Shown: in pieces, positions 17,860-25,553 of the stretch | Position numbering within the stretch: position 1 is the first letter of the stretch | Layout of the letters: each line of letters begins with the position of its first letter | Source of the DNA: a virus | Reading direction: 5' to 3' (one strand) | DNA length: 64,000 nt | IMG/VR virus record: IMGVR_UViG_3300047476_002078 | Location: 230,802-294,801 of that record | Position numbers and translations under genes: made by a program | Notes under the pieces: generated by a model | Told to the model about the DNA's origin: nothing | Databases searched by the model: none | The model's input: the letters and a program-made list of their open reading frames with translations, nothing else

Positions 17860-17888
17860 AGAGATATTGTAGTAAGCAGAAAGAATAA

Positions 17889-18236
17889 TTATTCATATAA
17901 ATTATAATTATTCCAATGATCTGCTTCTATCCAGCGTATTTTTTGAACACCTTTATAGTTTGGATTGTTTTGAAAAGAAGAAACTTCTTTAATCTTTTTA
18001 ACAGATAATTGTTTGTAACAAGTATCACCGAAATTATCAGTGATACAAAGAACAACACAATCTTCATCGTTCAAACAATTAAAGACTTCTTCAAATATAC
18101 CGTACCCTCTATTTTGGATAGAAGGTACACAATACCATAAAACATTCCTATCAGTTTTTTTAAACTGACTCGCAGGAACAGGATTACCAGCAAGTTGGAT
18201 TAATTTAACCCAACCAGCTTCATCAACTTTAACCAT
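17889..18236 (-). CDS. Hypothetical protein, 115 aa
   Basis: Not recognised. It is an alpha/beta-looking protein with a central hydrophobic strand (DCVVLCITDNFGDTCYKQL) and several cysteines not arranged as a clear metal site. It is the first minus-strand gene left of the 681-bp divergent region. It would therefore be the first gene read by transcripts starting there, after a long leader containing both copies of the 75-bp repeat. An early phage function is possible by position only. Confidence 0.6.
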   Translation of the reverse strand: MVKVDEAGWVKLIQLAGNPVPASQFKKTDRNVLWYCVPSIQNRGYGIFEEVFNCLNDEDCVVLCITDNFGDTCYKQLSVKKIKEVSSFQNNPNYKGVQKIRWIEADHWNNYNLYE

Positions 18237-18270
18237 TTTGAAAACATTTAATATTTATTTTTGATTACAA

Positions 18271-18292
18271 AGGGAAATATTAAAACCCTTTT
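18271..18292 (+). terminator. Weak hairpin upstream of gene 17889-18236
   Basis: AAAGGG and CCCTTTT flank an AT-rich loop of about 10 bases, giving a 6-bp stem with a short T-run on the plus strand. It lies between the first 75-bp repeat copy and the minus gene start. It could stop plus-strand read-through or act in the leader of the minus transcript. The structure is weak. Confidence 0.3.
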
Positions 18293-18314
18293 GCCGGACT
18301 AATTCGGTCTTTCT

Positions 18315-18389
18315 CATGAAGAACATGAAACATAAGCATGAGTTGTTTTTGTTATTTCTCCTACTACCGTTTTTTCTTCTTTAGCTTTT
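18315..18389 (+). repeat. 75-bp direct repeat, copy 1
   Basis: Identical over 75 bp to 18655-18729; the copies are 340 bp apart start to start. The bases just outside differ (T versus C before, C versus T after), so the boundaries are sharp. The unit carries three CATG tetramers at one end and a pyrimidine-rich tract at the other, and on the minus strand reads GTAGTAGGAG followed by AAATAAC. Possible roles are iteron-like origin, duplicated leader or recombination footprint. Confidence 0.92.
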
Positions 18390-18654
18390 CTTCTAGCAAG
18401 TTACCTGCCCCCTCAGAGTCTCATAGGTTTAGTCTTTTGGAGAGTATAGTATTAAATACATCATCTCCCTAGCATCCTAATACAGGTGAGTTGCAATTTG
18501 ATTATTCATAAAAAAATATTCAATTGCAATAGTATAGTTGAAAATTTTTTAAAATTTTTATTTTACGGTATTTTGTTAAATTATTTACGGTAATCTATAA
18601 CGTACTATGTTAAATTTAACAGAATTAATAACACGTATTGTTATTTTATTTTGC

Positions 18655-18729
18655 CATGAAGAACATGAAACATAAGCATGAGTTGTTTTTGTTATTTCTC
18701 CTACTACCGTTTTTTCTTCTTTAGCTTTT
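18655..18729 (+). repeat. 75-bp direct repeat, copy 2
   Basis: Exact second copy of 18315-18389 in the same orientation. On the minus strand it lies about 85 bp downstream of a promoter-like sequence (18845 to 18816). A transcript from that promoter would carry both copies before reaching the gene at 18236. Confidence 0.92.
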
Positions 18730-18815
18730 TTAATGCTTAAAAAAGAAAGAGAGAGATAATATATAATATAATATAGTAAAACATATATTGTTCTAATTTG
18801 ACTTATTTTGTCAGG

Positions 18816-18845
18816 ATAATAAATAAAGATTTTACGGTAAATCAA
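18816..18845 (-). promoter_or_regulatory. Predicted minus-strand promoter with ACCGTAAA box
   Basis: Read on the minus strand: TTGATT (18845-18840), an 18-bp spacer that begins TACCGTAAAATC, then TATTAT (18821-18816). The ACCGTAAA box starts 2 bp after the -35, the same place as in the promoter at 19439. It would drive the leftward genes beginning at 18236. Confidence 0.5.
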
Positions 18846-18917
18846 GCTACAGTAAATTAATTAATAAACCCGTGATTAGTTTTCTTTAAAGGAATATAAA
18901 TCGGAGGGATACTTATT

Positions 18918-19427
18918 GTGGTTAAGGATGAGTTAAAACGAACCATAAAGTTTGCTGAAGGTTTAGGATTAAAAATCCGTTTTGTGAAAAGAAACGGAGA
19001 TTATCATGGTTGTTATGTTCATCCTGATAAAAAACAAACAGGTGAAATAGAAATATGTCGTGGACCTAGAACGACAGTTACATTTCAAATAATAACCCTT
19101 TTGCATGAAATAGGGCATCATTTAGATTATACGGAAAGGTTAAAGATTCCTGACGCATACTGCAAGGTAGGGGATAATTCAACCCCTAAGTGGGCAAGGA
19201 AAGCTATCTTTAATGCAGAGAAAAGGGCTGTAGGCTTCGGAGAACAGCTTTATTGGACTTTGATGCTGAAGATACCTTTTTGGAAAGTTAAAAAAGAATT
19301 GGATACTGATATTTACATATATCGTCATTTTTATATTTATGGTGATTATCCTACAGGTAAAGCTATCGCAGAGTACCAAAAAAGATGGGATAAGAAAAAA
19401 AAGAATTCACTTCTTTACCGTAAATAA
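18918..19427 (+). CDS. HEXXH putative metallopeptidase-like protein, 169 aa
   Basis: GTG start, supported by GGAGG at 18903-18907. The 169-residue protein has LLHEIGHHLDY near residue 60, an HEXXH zincin signature with a following HxxD. In this family the two histidines bind zinc and the glutamate is catalytic; the third ligand might be a downstream E or H, for example in FNAEKRAVGFGEQ. No signal peptide is seen, so it would act in the cytoplasm. Small single-domain HEXXH proteins of this shape occur in phages and plasmids, mostly of unknown target. It is the first rightward gene after the divergent region. Confidence 0.65.
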   Translation: MVKDELKRTIKFAEGLGLKIRFVKRNGDYHGCYVHPDKKQTGEIEICRGPRTTVTFQIITLLHEIGHHLDYTERLKIPDAYCKVGDNSTPKWARKAIFNAEKRAVGFGEQLYWTLMLKIPFWKVKKELDTDIYIYRHFYIYGDYPTGKAIAEYQKRWDKKKKNSLLYRK

Positions 19428-19438
19428 AAATACAATCT

Positions 19439-19467
19439 TTGACTTACCGTAAAATCGACTTTAACCT
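19439..19467 (+). promoter_or_regulatory. Predicted promoter with ACCGTAAA box
   Basis: TTGACT (19439-19444), 17-bp spacer, TAACCT (19462-19467). The spacer contains ACCGTAAAATC beginning 2 bp after the -35. It lies 41 bp upstream of the ATG at 19508 and would drive the DksA-like and clamp-loader genes. The -10 match is moderate. Confidence 0.5.
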
Positions 19468-19507
19468 TATTCCTCAAAAGTTTAACAACACTAAGGAGAG
19501 TGTTCTT

Positions 19508-19864
19508 ATGCTCAAGAAGGCAGATAGACTAAAAATTGAAAAACTTATGAAAGCTGAAATTGTTTCCCTTCAGGAACAATTGAATAGCATTGAAATTCAA
19601 CCCTCTTCAAACTCTGGAGATAGTGCAGACATGAGTGCTTCACTGTACGACGAGCACGCAGCTATTTTAATGAAAGAAAGGTTGTCTAAAAAAATTCACG
19701 AGTACAAACAAGCATTAGCAAGAATCAATGACTCTGATTTTGGTATTTGTGAAGAAACTGGAGAACCTATCGAAGTAAAGAGACTTTTAATGGTTCCTAC
19801 CACTCGATTGTCAATTGAGGCTCAACAAAGATTAGAAAGCGAAAAAAGAAACTTTTACAGATGA
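19508..19864 (+). CDS. DksA/TraR-like protein lacking most zinc cysteines
   Basis: ATG 19508 is chosen because AAGGAGAG (19492-19499) precedes it; an in-frame TTG at 19439 lies in the promoter. The 118-residue product has the DksA/TraR layout: a long N-terminal coiled coil, a DSADMSASLYDEHA acidic turn, then ALARINDSDFGICEETGEPI and RLLMVPTTRLSIEAQQRLE. Only one cysteine of the usual four-cysteine finger is left (GICE); the others are T, S and A. DksA proteins enter the RNA polymerase secondary channel and reset promoter choice, so a role in turning host transcription is plausible. Its last codons overlap the next start by 4 bp. Confidence 0.75.
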   Translation: MLKKADRLKIEKLMKAEIVSLQEQLNSIEIQPSSNSGDSADMSASLYDEHAAILMKERLSKKIHEYKQALARINDSDFGICEETGEPIEVKRLLMVPTTRLSIEAQQRLESEKRNFYR

Positions 19865-20514
19865 ATCAACCTAGAGCTTTCCATTTTTTGAATATGTTTA
19901 CGGATAATTGCCCTCCGTGCATGATCTTTTATGGGAAAAATGAAGGTGATAAAAAAATCATATTTGAAGAATTTTTCAAAAACGATGAGATTCATTTTTT
20001 TGACAAACCTAAACTGGATGAATTGTTAGAAATAAAAAAATGGATTTTTTTAAAACCTGCATCTAGGTATAAAGTTATCTTTATTAAAAAAGCTGATTTT
20101 ATATCAAAAGAAGCCTCAAATTTTTTGCTGAAAATAATTGAAGAATCCCCAGATTACGTTCGATGGGTCATATCCACAGATTCATTGAATATTTTAGGAG
20201 CTTTGAAATCTCGAAGTTTTTTAATACCTTTCACAGAAGAAGAAAAAAATTTAGACGAGTTAGAAGGGAAGATTTTCGATATTTTAAAATCACGTTTGTA
20301 CTGCAATGCTTACAAATATTTATTGGATATTAAAAAAGCCGAATACTCTGAAGAAGAGTTAAAGCAAAAATACCTAGATATTTGTAATGTCTTGATTAAA
20401 TTTTACGCTAATCATAGTAAAAAACTTCATCTTATACAAAAAGCTAAAAACATTATTGATAAAAATGTTCGATCTGAAACAATTTTAAAAACCCTTTTTA
20501 TTCAGGTGCTTTAA
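19861..20514 (+). CDS. DNA polymerase III delta'-like clamp-loader subunit
   Basis: A 217-residue protein resembling the AAA+ part of HolB/DnaX. Near residue 70-125 it reads KVIFIKKADFISKEASNFLL, then KIIEESPDYVRWVISTDS, then LKSRSFLIPF. This is the typical order (Walker-B-like strand, NALLKxLEEPP-type helix, sensor-1 strand, SRC-type SRS). A P-loop remnant GKNEGDKK is not functional, as in delta' proteins. In clamp loaders this subunit contacts the other ATPases and the clamp. It overlaps the DksA-like gene by 4 bp and the delta-like gene by 1 bp, so the pair is surely co-translated. Confidence 0.75.
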   Translation: MNQPRAFHFLNMFTDNCPPCMIFYGKNEGDKKIIFEEFFKNDEIHFFDKPKLDELLEIKKWIFLKPASRYKVIFIKKADFISKEASNFLLKIIEESPDYVRWVISTDSLNILGALKSRSFLIPFTEEEKNLDELEGKIFDILKSRLYCNAYKYLLDIKKAEYSEEELKQKYLDICNVLIKFYANHSKKLHLIQKAKNIIDKNVRSETILKTLFIQVL

Positions 20515-21461
20515 TGAATTTTTCAGAGTTTAAAGACCAAGATAATTTTGATTTTAAAGTTTATGTTTTAAATGGAGAGGAAGAACTATACAAAGTTTTA
20601 GCTAAAGAAAAAATCAGAGATTCTTTTAAGACTTTGGAAATAGATTATGTTGATTCAGAATTAGAAGTTTCAGAGTTTTATTCCAAAATAGACTCGTCTG
20701 ATTTATTTCCTCATCCTAAATTATTTTACATAAATAATACTAGCAACAACTTATCAAAACAAAAACAGTTTTGGAGTTACGTAAAAAGTTCAGACAGTGA
20801 AAGCATTTATATAATCAATTCTTTAAAAGAAAAAGTACCGACTGAAATTAAATCTATAGAAATTAAATGTGATAAGATTAAAGACTCTCAAAAAGACGTA
20901 TGTAAAGCGGTAGGTGAAATAGCTCAAAGTTTAGGTATTGCAATATCGGTTACAGACTTACCGATATTTTATTCTCTATATAAAAATAATTTATTTGCTA
21001 TCTACCAAGAATTAAAAAAATGTAAAACTTATTTGGATTCTAAAAAAACTTCTTATTTAGAATCCAAGGACATTTTTAAAATTGTTAGCCCTGCACTAGA
21101 AAAAGACCCGTTCATTTTTGCTAACAACTTTATGCACCGTAAATTAAAATCTTGTATAGCTAACCTACCAAACGAATCGGATTTTATACCTCAGTTTGGT
21201 AACATCTTTAATACTGCCGAGAAAATTTTAGTTTATAAATCAGCCAAACTATCAAAAATGAGTGACGATGAAATTTGTAAAAAATACGAGATAAATCCTT
21301 TTTATCTCAAATACAATTTATTGTCTGTTGAAAAAATGTGGAGTGTTAAAGAACTGTCTGAATTAATGATAGAAATTGAGAGTATTAATTGCAAAATTAG
21401 ACGTTTTAATTTTACGGTAAAAGAGGCTATACTTAACCTCGTTTTTCAGTATTGTAAGTAA
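20514..21461 (+). CDS. DNA polymerase III delta-like (HolA) clamp-loader subunit
   Basis: A 315-residue protein of HolA length. It opens with FKVYVLNGEEELYKVLAKEK (delta subunits begin with a strand then G-D/E-E), continues with SSDLFPHPKLFYINN (matching the SLFxxxRLVxVxN region) and has the late helical collar domain with NFMHRKL and WSVKELSELMIEIESINCKIR (matching the WxxxxLxxALxxLxxxDxxIK pattern). Delta opens the sliding clamp. Bacterial-type delta and delta' side by side in a phage, instead of a T4-type gp44/62 pair, is notable. No clamp gene was seen in this window. Confidence 0.75.
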   Translation: MNFSEFKDQDNFDFKVYVLNGEEELYKVLAKEKIRDSFKTLEIDYVDSELEVSEFYSKIDSSDLFPHPKLFYINNTSNNLSKQKQFWSYVKSSDSESIYIINSLKEKVPTEIKSIEIKCDKIKDSQKDVCKAVGEIAQSLGIAISVTDLPIFYSLYKNNLFAIYQELKKCKTYLDSKKTSYLESKDIFKIVSPALEKDPFIFANNFMHRKLKSCIANLPNESDFIPQFGNIFNTAEKILVYKSAKLSKMSDDEICKKYEINPFYLKYNLLSVEKMWSVKELSELMIEIESINCKIRRFNFTVKEAILNLVFQYCK

Positions 21462-21471
21462 AGAGGAAAAC

Positions 21472-22161
21472 ATGGAATTAGAGAAAAAAGATATAGAGAT
21501 ACTTTTAGCAGATGAATATTTTCCTGCCTCAAAATATTTAGGTGAAGGTTTCAATAATTGGTATTATCACGAACATTTAGTACAATCTGAAAAGAAGATG
21601 CAGGTTTTTGTAAACGGTCACACTCATAATTTACCTATTATAAGCCGATCAATTATTTTTAAATGGTTAATGCCGCAAAAACCTTGCTTATACTCCGAAG
21701 AGGATTTTTACAATGACTTAGATAGAAAAGCAGGTATCTATCGTCTTTCTGTTGGAGAAAAAATCTGTATCTCGGAAAAAGAACTTAAAGAAATCGCAAA
21801 AGGGTATGTAAAAGTAGATAATGATTACTTAAAAAAGTTACAAGAGTTAGTGGAAAAATCATTCACTTTTTATTCAATAAAAATACCTATCGTGAATATT
21901 CGTCTTGATGAAATACCTGATTCCTCTTTTAATCATCTTTACGAAATCCATACAGGAAGCTGGGTTTCTAAAATAAAAGAGATAGAAGAACAGCAAAAAG
22001 AATCACAAGAAAAAGCTAAAATTAAATCATTACTCCAAGTTAAAGACACTTTGAGTTCTTTTCCTGATTATCTTTCGATTTTGAAAGACTTAGTATCTGG
22101 AAAAATTTCTATAAATGAAGTCGAATCAAAACATGTTGGAATTTTTGTAAAGGGAATTTAA
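21472..22161 (+). CDS. Hypothetical protein, 229 aa
   Basis: Not recognised. A GAGG ribosome site lies just before the ATG. The N-terminal half has FVNGHTHNLPIISRS and SVGEKICISEKELKEIAKGYVKV, which looks like a small globular domain with a helical end. The C-terminal half is a charged coiled coil (SKIKEIEEQQKESQEKAKIKSLL). It sits between clamp-loader genes and ribonucleotide reductase, so a replication accessory role is possible. Nothing specific supports it. Confidence 0.6.
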   Translation: MELEKKDIEILLADEYFPASKYLGEGFNNWYYHEHLVQSEKKMQVFVNGHTHNLPIISRSIIFKWLMPQKPCLYSEEDFYNDLDRKAGIYRLSVGEKICISEKELKEIAKGYVKVDNDYLKKLQELVEKSFTFYSIKIPIVNIRLDEIPDSSFNHLYEIHTGSWVSKIKEIEEQQKESQEKAKIKSLLQVKDTLSSFPDYLSILKDLVSGKISINEVESKHVGIFVKGI

Positions 22162-22163
22162 TT

Positions 22164-24473
22164 ATGTACGTTGTAAAAAGAAATGGTAAAAAAGAAGAAG
22201 TTAGATTTGATAAAATTCTCCAAAGAGTAAAAGCTTTCACTTCAGACTTAATTGTTGAACCTGTAAGTGTTTCTCAAAAAGTTGTAGCAGGTTTGCATGA
22301 AGGTATCACAACAAAAGCTATAGATAATTTATTAGCTGAAACTGCCTCTGTTTTAGCCAGTGAGCATCCTGACTATGCAAAACTAGCTGCCAGAATAGCG
22401 GTAAGTTCTCTACACAAAGAAACTACTACTTTTTACCAAACTATGAAAATGCTCTATAAAGAGGGTTACATTTCAGATGATTTTATCCAAGTAGTTAAAC
22501 AAAATGGAACTGTTATTGAGTCTGCTATTAAGTACGATAGAGATTTTGATTTTGATTATTTCGGATACAAAACTTTAGAAAAATCATACCTGTTGAAAAT
22601 TAACGGGAAAATTGTTGAAAGACCTCAACATTTATTCATGAGAGTAGCTATCGGTGTTTGTGGTTCAGACTTAGATAAAGTTTTTGAGTTATACGATCTA
22701 ATGTCACAAGGATACTACACTCATGCCACGCCTACTTTATTTAATGCTGGGACTAAAAGACCTCAGATGTCATCTTGCTTCTTAATTTCTATGGAAGATG
22801 ATTCTATTGACGGTATTTATAACACTCTTAAAGAGTGTGCCTTAATCTCTAAACATGCTGGAGGCATTGGTCTTCATGTTCATAATGTAAGAGCACAAGG
22901 TTCTCATATCAAGGGAACTAATGGGACTTCAAATGGGATTATTCCTATGTTGAAAGTTTTTAACGAGACTGCTAGGTACGTGGACCAAGGTGGCGGAAAA
23001 AGAAAAGGGTCTATTGCAATTTATATTGAACCTTGGCACGCAGACATTGAAGCCTTTCTCGATCTTAAAAAGAACACAGGAAAAGAAGAATTCAGAGCAC
23101 GGGATTTATTTTTAGCCTTATGGGTTCCTGATCTTTTCATGAAGAGAGTAGAGGCAGATCAAGATTGGTCTTTAATGTGTCCAAACGAGTGTCCTGACCT
23201 ATCTGATTCTGTTGGCGATGCTTTTGAAAAACTTTATACAAAGTATGAAAAAGAAGGAAAGGTTAGAAAAACTATTAAAGCTAGAGAAATTATGATGAGA
23301 ATCATGGAGTCTCTTTCTGAAACAGGGGTTCCTTATATTTTATTCAAAGATGCTGCTAATTTGAAATCTAACCAACAAAATATCGGTGTGATTAAATCTT
23401 CAAATCTTTGTACAGAAATTTTGGAAGTATCAACTCCAGAAGAAACTGCCGTTTGTAATTTAGCTAGTATCTGTCTCCCTAAGTTTATCGTGGAAAAGAA
23501 AGGTAAAAAGTATTTCGATTTTGATAAGCTTATTGAGGTTGTTAAGGTTTCTACTAGAAATCTTAATTTTGTTATCGACAAAAACTTTTACCCTACGGAA
23601 AAAACAAAACGCTCTAACATGAGACACAGACCTATTGGAATCGGTGTTCAAGGGTTAGCAGACGTATTTTACGCTTTGGGGTATGCTTACGATTCCCAAG
23701 AAGCTAAAGAATTGAATAAAGAAATTTTTGAGGCAATGTATTTCGGAGCGTGTACTTCATCAATGGAGCTTGCAAAAGAACACGGTGCTTACGAAACATT
23801 TCAAGGCTCACCTGCTTCTCAAGGCAAATTACAGTTTGATTTATGGGGTGTAAATCCTTCTGAGAAATACGATTGGAATTCTCTTAAAGAAGAAATTAAG
23901 CAACATGGGATGAGAAACTCGTTACTAATAGCTCCCATGCCTACAGCTTCCACTTCTCAAATTTTTGGTAATACTGAAGCTTTTGAGCCAGTAACATCTA
24001 ACATTTATAAGCGTCAGACTCTTGCAGGTGAATTTATTGTTGTTAATAAATATTTAGTTCGTGATCTTCAAAAATTAAATCTTTGGAATGGTGTTATTAG
24101 AGACAAGATTATTTCAGAAAATGGTTCGGTTCAAAATATTCCAGAGATTCCTGCTAATGTTAAAGAGGTTTATAAAACTGTTTGGGAAATGTCTCAAAAA
24201 GTTATTATTGATTTAGCCGCAGATAGAGGTCCATTTATTTGTCAATCTCAGTCAATGAATCTTTACTTTGCTAAACCTAACTTTGGAGCAATGAATTCAG
24301 CGTTGTTCTACGGATGGAAAAAAGGTCTTAAAACTGGAAGTTACTACACAAGATCACGTCCAGCGGTAGATGCAGTTAAAGTGACAACAAAGATTGAAGA
24401 AAAAGTTCAACAAGCTGAAGCTTTAGTTTGCTCACTTGAAAATCCTGAAGCTTGTGAGGCTTGTGGGTCATGA
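22164..24473 (+). CDS. nrdA: Ribonucleoside-diphosphate reductase, class I alpha subunit
   Basis: A 769-residue protein of full length. It has an N-terminal ATP-cone (MYVVKRNGKKEEVRFDKIL), MSSCFLISMEDDS (first active cysteine), SSNLCTEI (radical-site cysteine), ETAVCNLASICLP (second redox cysteine), and PMPTASTSQIFGNTEAFEP near the C-terminus. The tail ends in CEACGS, with the cysteine pair that shuttles electrons from thioredoxin or glutaredoxin. It reduces ribonucleotides to dNTPs for phage DNA synthesis. NrdB follows after a tiny membrane ORF. All catalytic residues expected for class Ia are visible. Confidence 0.97.
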   Translation: MYVVKRNGKKEEVRFDKILQRVKAFTSDLIVEPVSVSQKVVAGLHEGITTKAIDNLLAETASVLASEHPDYAKLAARIAVSSLHKETTTFYQTMKMLYKEGYISDDFIQVVKQNGTVIESAIKYDRDFDFDYFGYKTLEKSYLLKINGKIVERPQHLFMRVAIGVCGSDLDKVFELYDLMSQGYYTHATPTLFNAGTKRPQMSSCFLISMEDDSIDGIYNTLKECALISKHAGGIGLHVHNVRAQGSHIKGTNGTSNGIIPMLKVFNETARYVDQGGGKRKGSIAIYIEPWHADIEAFLDLKKNTGKEEFRARDLFLALWVPDLFMKRVEADQDWSLMCPNECPDLSDSVGDAFEKLYTKYEKEGKVRKTIKAREIMMRIMESLSETGVPYILFKDAANLKSNQQNIGVIKSSNLCTEILEVSTPEETAVCNLASICLPKFIVEKKGKKYFDFDKLIEVVKVSTRNLNFVIDKNFYPTEKTKRSNMRHRPIGIGVQGLADVFYALGYAYDSQEAKELNKEIFEAMYFGACTSSMELAKEHGAYETFQGSPASQGKLQFDLWGVNPSEKYDWNSLKEEIKQHGMRNSLLIAPMPTASTSQIFGNTEAFEPVTSNIYKRQTLAGEFIVVNKYLVRDLQKLNLWNGVIRDKIISENGSVQNIPEIPANVKEVYKTVWEMSQKVIIDLAADRGPFICQSQSMNLYFAKPNFGAMNSALFYGWKKGLKTGSYYTRSRPAVDAVKVTTKIEEKVQQAEALVCSLENPEACEACGS

Positions 24474-24628
24474 GAACTTTAAATATCCAAATACTGTTTT
24501 TACTTTCGTTATTTGTTATTTATTTCGCAACAGTGTTGCTATTACCTATGGCAACACTTACCGAAAAGCAGTCTCATCAAATGTTTCAAACAATTATAAA
24601 AGCAACAGAGGTTAATAATGAGCAATAA
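24470..24628 (+). CDS. Small membrane protein between nrdA and nrdB, 52 aa
   Basis: The ATG overlaps the nrdA stop (ATGA), and the ORF ends 11 bp inside nrdB. The product has one strong hydrophobic segment (ILFLLSLFVIYFATVLLLP) after a short basic start, then a polar tail. This predicts a single-pass inner-membrane protein. It is not recognised. Translational coupling at both ends suggests it is expressed with the reductase, but there is no sign of a shared function. Confidence 0.5.
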   Translation: MRTLNIQILFLLSLFVIYFATVLLLPMATLTEKQSHQMFQTIIKATEVNNEQ

Positions 24629-25541
24629 ATATTCCATCTTTCCAATTAAAAAACAAAAATTATGGGAAGCTTTTAAAAATCACGAGAAAACATTTTGGAC
24701 AGCCGAAGAGTTAGATTTTGGTGCAGATTTAACAGATTTAAAAAAACTCAATCAAGACGAATTACATTTTCTTAAATATGTTTTGGCTTTTTTTTCCCAA
24801 TCAGACGGAATAGTTAATGAAAATTTAGCAATCAGGTTTTATAAAGACGTAGATATTCCAGAAGCAAGAGCTTTTTATTCTATGCAAATTTTAATCGAAA
24901 CAATTCATGCTGAAGTGTATGGATTGTTAATTGAAACCTATGTTGCAGATGAAGCAGAAAAAGATAAATTGTTCAACGCTATCTCAGAGATACCTGTAAT
25001 TAAGAAAAAGGCTGAATGGGCATTAAAATGGCTATCTTCAAAAGCCTCTTTCGCAGAAAGATTAATTGCTTTTGCCGTAGTTGAAGGAATATTTTTCTCA
25101 GGCTCATTTTGTTCAATCTATTGGCTAAGAAAAAGAGGGTTGTTGCCCGGACTAGCTGCCGCAAATGATCTAATCGCAAGAGATGAAGGATTACATTGGA
25201 ACTTTGCAGTTCTTCTTTATCAAGAGATGGGGCTTAAAGTTGAAAAAGATGTTTTTGAAAAAATTGTAAGAGAGGCAGTAGAAATAGAAAAAGATTTTAT
25301 CTGTGATGCTTTACCTGTTAGTCTTATTGGAATGAATAAAGACTTGATGGCTCAATACATAGAATATACTGCCGATAGAGTCAGTCAAAATTTTGGATTT
25401 GGTAAGCTATATAATGTAGAAAACCCTTTCGATTTTATGCAGCTTATTGATATGGAAATTAAAACAAATTTCTTTGAAGCGAGAGTTACAAGCTATCAAA
25501 AACCTATGGATAGGGACCTTGATTTTGACTCTGATTTCTAA
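24618..25541 (+). CDS. nrdB: Ribonucleoside-diphosphate reductase, class I beta subunit
   Basis: A 307-residue R2 protein. Conserved blocks: LHFLKYVLAFFSQSDGIVNEN (first helix near the di-iron site), ILIETIHAEVYGLL (E-x2-H metal ligands with the radical tyrosine in VY), FAVVEGIFFSGSF and DEGLHWNFAVLLYQ (later E-x2-H). The C-terminus ends DLDFDSDF, the type of acidic aromatic tail that docks on the alpha subunit. It forms the tyrosyl radical needed by NrdA and requires iron. The ATG has an AGAGG-type site within the small upstream ORF. Confidence 0.96.
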   Translation: MSNKYSIFPIKKQKLWEAFKNHEKTFWTAEELDFGADLTDLKKLNQDELHFLKYVLAFFSQSDGIVNENLAIRFYKDVDIPEARAFYSMQILIETIHAEVYGLLIETYVADEAEKDKLFNAISEIPVIKKKAEWALKWLSSKASFAERLIAFAVVEGIFFSGSFCSIYWLRKRGLLPGLAAANDLIARDEGLHWNFAVLLYQEMGLKVEKDVFEKIVREAVEIEKDFICDALPVSLIGMNKDLMAQYIEYTADRVSQNFGFGKLYNVENPFDFMQLIDMEIKTNFFEARVTSYQKPMDRDLDFDSDF

Positions 25542-25553
25542 GAGGGATAAAAA

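Larger units (their letters stand above)
18237..18917. other. Gene-free divergent control region (possible origin)
   Basis: Transcription is divergent from here: minus to the left, plus to the right. The 681 bp hold two exact 75-bp direct repeats, three TTTACGGTA-type boxes (18563, 18585, 18831), a minus-strand promoter-like sequence (18816-18845), a very AT-rich stretch (18535-18620 and 18750-18790), a hairpin-forming segment (18435-18480) and a small GGG/CCC hairpin near 18273-18290. No ORF here has a ribosome site and plausible composition, and no tRNA-like cloverleaf was found. The combination fits a regulatory hub or a replication origin; neither is proven. Confidence 0.6.

Noticed and set aside
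18390-18480. tRNA or tmRNA in the divergent region
   Set aside because: Hairpins exist (GGAGA/TCTCC with inner GTATT/AATAC), but there is no GTTCRA T-loop, no 7-bp acceptor stem, and no tag ending in ALAA.
18585-18845. Minus-strand 86-aa ORF overlapping repeat copy 2
   Set aside because: Starts at a TTG inside a promoter-like sequence, has no ribosome site and has low-complexity composition. The equivalent frame in copy 1 ends at a stop straight after the repeat, so it is not a conserved coding unit.
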